This document shows, piece by piece, positions 62,101 through 64,000 of a DNA stretch of 64,000 nt. Both the position numbers and the translations under genes were made by a program. The notes under the pieces are model-generated. The model searched no databases. It was not told the origin of the DNA and saw nothing but the letters and a program-made list of their open reading frames with translations. This DNA is from Hofstenia miamia. Lineage: Eukaryota; Xenacoelomorpha; Acoela. Position 1 is the stretch's first letter. Each line of letters opens with the position of its first letter. Location of the stretch: assembly GCA_004352715.1 (NCBI GenBank), contig SCFE01000015.1, positions 597,618-661,617 of the forward strand, read 5' to 3'.

Positions 62101-62766
62101 NNNNNNNNNNNNNNNNNNNNNNNNNNNNNNNNNNNNNNNNNNNNNNNNNNNNNNNNNNNNNNNNNNNNNNNNNNNNNNNNNNNNNNNNNNNNNNNNNNNN
62201 NNNNNNNNNNNNNNNNNNNNNNNNNNNNNNNNNNNNNNNNNNNNNNNNNNNNNNNNNNNNNNNNNNNNNNNNNNNNNNNNNNNNNNNNNNNNNNNNNNNN
62301 CTTCTGCCACTTCTGTCTCAACATCTATCACTTCATCTTCCCTTTGCTTAACTTGTTCAACTCTCTTTTTCCCCTTACTCTCATCCAGCTGTAACTTTCT
62401 CACTTGCCCTGCAAGCCTCTGCTCTGTAACTTCTAATCCCGTTCTTGCCTTCCTCCATTCTTCCAACATTCTCTTCCTGTAACCCCTCTCATCTGGCCTG
62501 CTTCTTCTGTAACACTCCAATGCTGTCCTGTTCTGCTCATCTGTCCACTTATGCCGTTGTCCATTGGTCTGTGTGGATCCTGTACTGCCACTTCTCGAGT
62601 CCACACTCCCGATTGTGGAGTCCGCCTGTTGTCCGGAGATTCTTAGCACCCTCTGACCATTGAAGGCCTGCCGGGGACTGAGGGCCTTTGCTCTATCATT
62701 ACTTCTCATCAGTGATATATTGTGTTTGATTTTGGACTCACATTCTCCTAGGAAGTTGCCAACCAA
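59187..62766 (-). CDS. Dong-like retrotransposon polyprotein (Myb, RT, zinc knuckle, restriction-like endonuclease)
   Basis: The frame starts with ATG at 62766 and stops with TGA at 59187-59189. In order: a Myb-like DNA-binding motif (HKWTDEQNRTALECYRRSRP, about 62500-62560), a charged coiled region, the gap, then the RT. The RT has APGRDEVHGYWLKKF, NFRPITCLPTTWKLLTSVIS, motif A WIDYRKAYDSISHKW, motif B FQGDSLAPLLFVVSLIP and the catalytic YMDD at 60648-60659. A C-x2-C-x7-H-x4-C knuckle (CRLC...HLIAGC, about 59725-59780) precedes a PD-(D/E)xK endonuclease block RPDIVVVD...TVIDIAVPKDR (about 59460-59525). All catalytic residues expected for RT are present, so the copy may have been active recently. 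Frames on either side of the gap are offset by one, which the arbitrary gap length can explain. Confidence 0.88.
61920..62300. other. 381-bp assembly gap in the Dong-like ORF
   Basis: Run of Ns between the N-terminal Myb region and the RT part of the retrotransposon. The true length is unknown. Confidence 0.95.
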
Positions 62767-62871
62767 GGCTTAAGAGACCTTCCTGCCCCATGAGCTTTCA
62801 TTTTGGACTGCCCTTGTCCTAGGAAGTTGCCAACCAAGGCTTTAGAGTGCTTCCTACCCTGTGAGCTAAGT
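62730..62871 (-). repeat. 71-bp tandem duplication at the 5' end of the Dong-like element
   Basis: The segment 62730-62800 is repeated at 62801-62871. Shared words are TTTTGGACT, CCTAGGAAGTTGCCAACCAA and TTCCT(G/A)CCC, with about 85% identity by eye. The coding frame starts inside the first copy. Confidence 0.85.
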
Positions 62872-62916
62872 CATCCAGTTTGCTAATCTGCGTCTCTACC
62901 AACTGGGCTACCTGCC

Positions 62917-62917
<1 letters not shown>
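62850..62917 (-). other. tRNA-like sequence with a pol III box A
   Basis: Minus strand begins GGGCAGGTAGCCCAGTTGG. TAGCCCAGTTGG fits the tRNA box A consensus (TRGCnnAGTnGG), and the next bases (GTAGAGACGCAGATTAGCAA) follow the layout of a D-loop, D-stem and anticodon arm. The expected box B (GGTTCGAATCC) is not present; only GGGTAGGAAGC is found at about the right distance. It is a tRNA-derived relic rather than a tRNA gene, located exactly between the (TAA)n tract and the repeats at the element head. Confidence 0.55.

Positions 62918-62974
<57 letters not shown>
62918..62974. repeat. (ATT)19 microsatellite
   Basis: 57-bp ATT run at the 5' flank of the Dong-like element; the counterpart of the (ATT)n at 59113-59137 on its 3' flank. 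Confidence 0.95.
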
Positions 62975-62975
62975 T

Positions 62976-64000
62976 TTAAAAAAACATTTTGGAGAAAAGT
63001 AAAGGAATTTCAACTAACATTAACGAATTAACTATTGATAACAAAATTACAACGGAAAAAACAAGAATAATAGACCACCTAAATACAACATTTAAGGAAA
63101 TTGGCAATTTCAATTTTCCACAATATAAGAGAAAGACAAATATTAATAAATTCCCAGCAAAATCATACTTTTCTTTTAGACTCGTAAATGCAAATGAACT
63201 AGAAACCATAATAAAAAATTTAGACACAAATATATCAACTGCATCCTATAATCTTCCAATCTTTATTATTAAACGTCATTTTCATATCTTTAGTGAACAT
63301 CTTCTATTCGCATTTAACCAATGTATTACTGATAATGAATTCACTGATATATTTAAGAAATTAGACATAAGCCCTATATATAAAAAAGGCGATCCTCCAA
63401 ACGCACAAAATTATAGGCCAATTGCATTGGCCATCGTTTCAGTAAACTATTTGAAAAATTATTAAATAATCAAATAAATGCATATTTGATATCTGAAAAT
63501 ATTCTTTCAAAAAAGCAATTTGGTTTCCGTAATGGGTTTAGCACTTAAGATGCAATTTTGTCAATATCACAGCAAATAAAATCTAATTTAGCTTCTAATA
63601 AATGTAGTTGCGTTGCCCTTCTCGATTTGAGCAAAGCGTTTAACTCAATGAATTTGACATATTGAAAGACAAATTAATGCATTATAATTTTGATTACAAC
63701 ACCATAAATTTGATAATGAAATTCCTTATAAATCTACAGCAACGAGTTATACTCAATGGCACAAAATCAAAATATATTACAACTAACCGTAGGGTACCTC
63801 AGGGCACAGTTATTGTCCCCATTCTATTCTTACACTACGTAAATGATATAACGAAACAGATAAAAAACAGTAATATTTATCAATATGCGAACGATACCTG
63901 TCGCATAAGTACTAATGTAAATGCCTTTAATGCTACAAAATTTCTCCAAAATGACATCGAACATTTAACAAAGTATTTCTCAAATAATCAATTGAAAGTA
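62976..64000 (+). pseudogene. second non-LTR reverse transcriptase, dead, running off the window
   Basis: The frame 62989-63465 gives the finger region ending ISPIYKKGDPPNAQNYRPIA. After a frameshift the chain continues with LFEKLLNNQINAYL and KKQFGFRNGFST, then a stop (63547), then CVALLDLSKAFNS (motif A), another frameshift near 63650, VPQGTVIVPILF (motif B, about 63794), and YANDT (63883-63897) in place of YADDT, which loses the first catalytic aspartate. CR1/jockey/L2-type by motif style. It starts abruptly beside the (ATT)n tract, and the 3' end is outside the window. Confidence 0.87.

Larger units (their letters stand above)
59138..62917 (-). mobile_element. R4/Dong-clade LINE inserted in a (TAA)n microsatellite
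   Basis: About 3.8 kb including a 381-bp gap, with one coding frame covering nearly its whole length and a short (about 50-bp) 3' UTR. On both sides it abuts (ATT/TAA)n tracts (59113-59137 and 62918-62974). Dong elements of the R4 clade are known for insertion into TAA repeats, so the setting fits the domain order. The 5' region contains a 71-bp duplication and a tRNA-like segment. It is GC-richer than the host and appears young: no stop codon interrupts the 2.7 kb left of the gap. Confidence 0.85.

Noticed and set aside
59089-62663. Many + strand open frames up to 277 codons (Ser/Leu/Cys-rich)
   Set aside because: They are antisense shadows of the Dong-like polyprotein, whose minus frame has coherent domains.
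62850-62917. Functional tRNA gene
   Set aside because: Box A is present but box B and a closing acceptor stem are not.

Overview
This window is animal nuclear DNA, very AT-rich (about 30% GC by eye), with spliced genes, many (AT)n microsatellites, small N gaps and a heavy load of decayed transposons. No rRNA, tRNA gene, CRISPR array, operon or other prokaryotic feature was seen. The gene set (an ANKAR-type ankyrin/armadillo protein, a Friend-of-GATA-like zinc-finger gene, a stand-alone acyl-CoA-synthetase-like protein) and the mobile elements (mariner, hAT, Penelope-like, CR1/jockey-like and R4/Dong-like) point to an invertebrate metazoan. A GATA-site cluster upstream of a Fog-like gene recalls tunicates, but the species cannot be fixed from the sequence alone.

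Layout. 0-10.6 kb: a small two-exon orphan gene (2.34-3.14 kb, + strand) in otherwise non-coding DNA, with two local duplications that both abut assembly gaps. 10.6-13.6 kb: a dead reverse transcriptase (- strand) followed by an intact single-exon AMP-binding enzyme gene (11888-13510, +). 13.9-22 kb: a transposon graveyard (MITE, mariner, hAT pieces). 22.8-38.8 kb: a dense GATA-motif cluster ending in a strong splice donor, then short exons leading to a Fog-like gene: a PVDLS CtBP-binding-type motif, two CCHC fingers and two C2H2 fingers, with stop at 38674 and AATAAA at 38799. Its introns carry a Penelope-like remnant and several MITEs. 41-44.5 kb: a nuclease-like retroelement fragment and a second dead mariner. 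45.4-57.6 kb (-): eleven phase-compatible exons that sum to exactly 1361 codons of an ANKAR orthologue, nearly full length, with a strange intronic duplication carrying a piece of its own exon.

57.6-64 kb: nested retrotransposons. A + strand LINE 3' end with an (ATT)n tail meets a nearly intact R4/Dong-clade LINE (-), which has a Myb-like domain, RT with YMDD, a zinc knuckle and a restriction-like endonuclease, and is bounded on both sides by (TAA)n. Its 5' end carries a tRNA-like segment and a 71-bp tandem duplication. A second, dead + strand RT then runs off the window end.

The host genes do not form an operon or a joint pathway. The most interesting points are the Fog-like gene with its putative GATA-responsive upstream element, and the microsatellite-targeted Dong-like element with a tRNA-like head.
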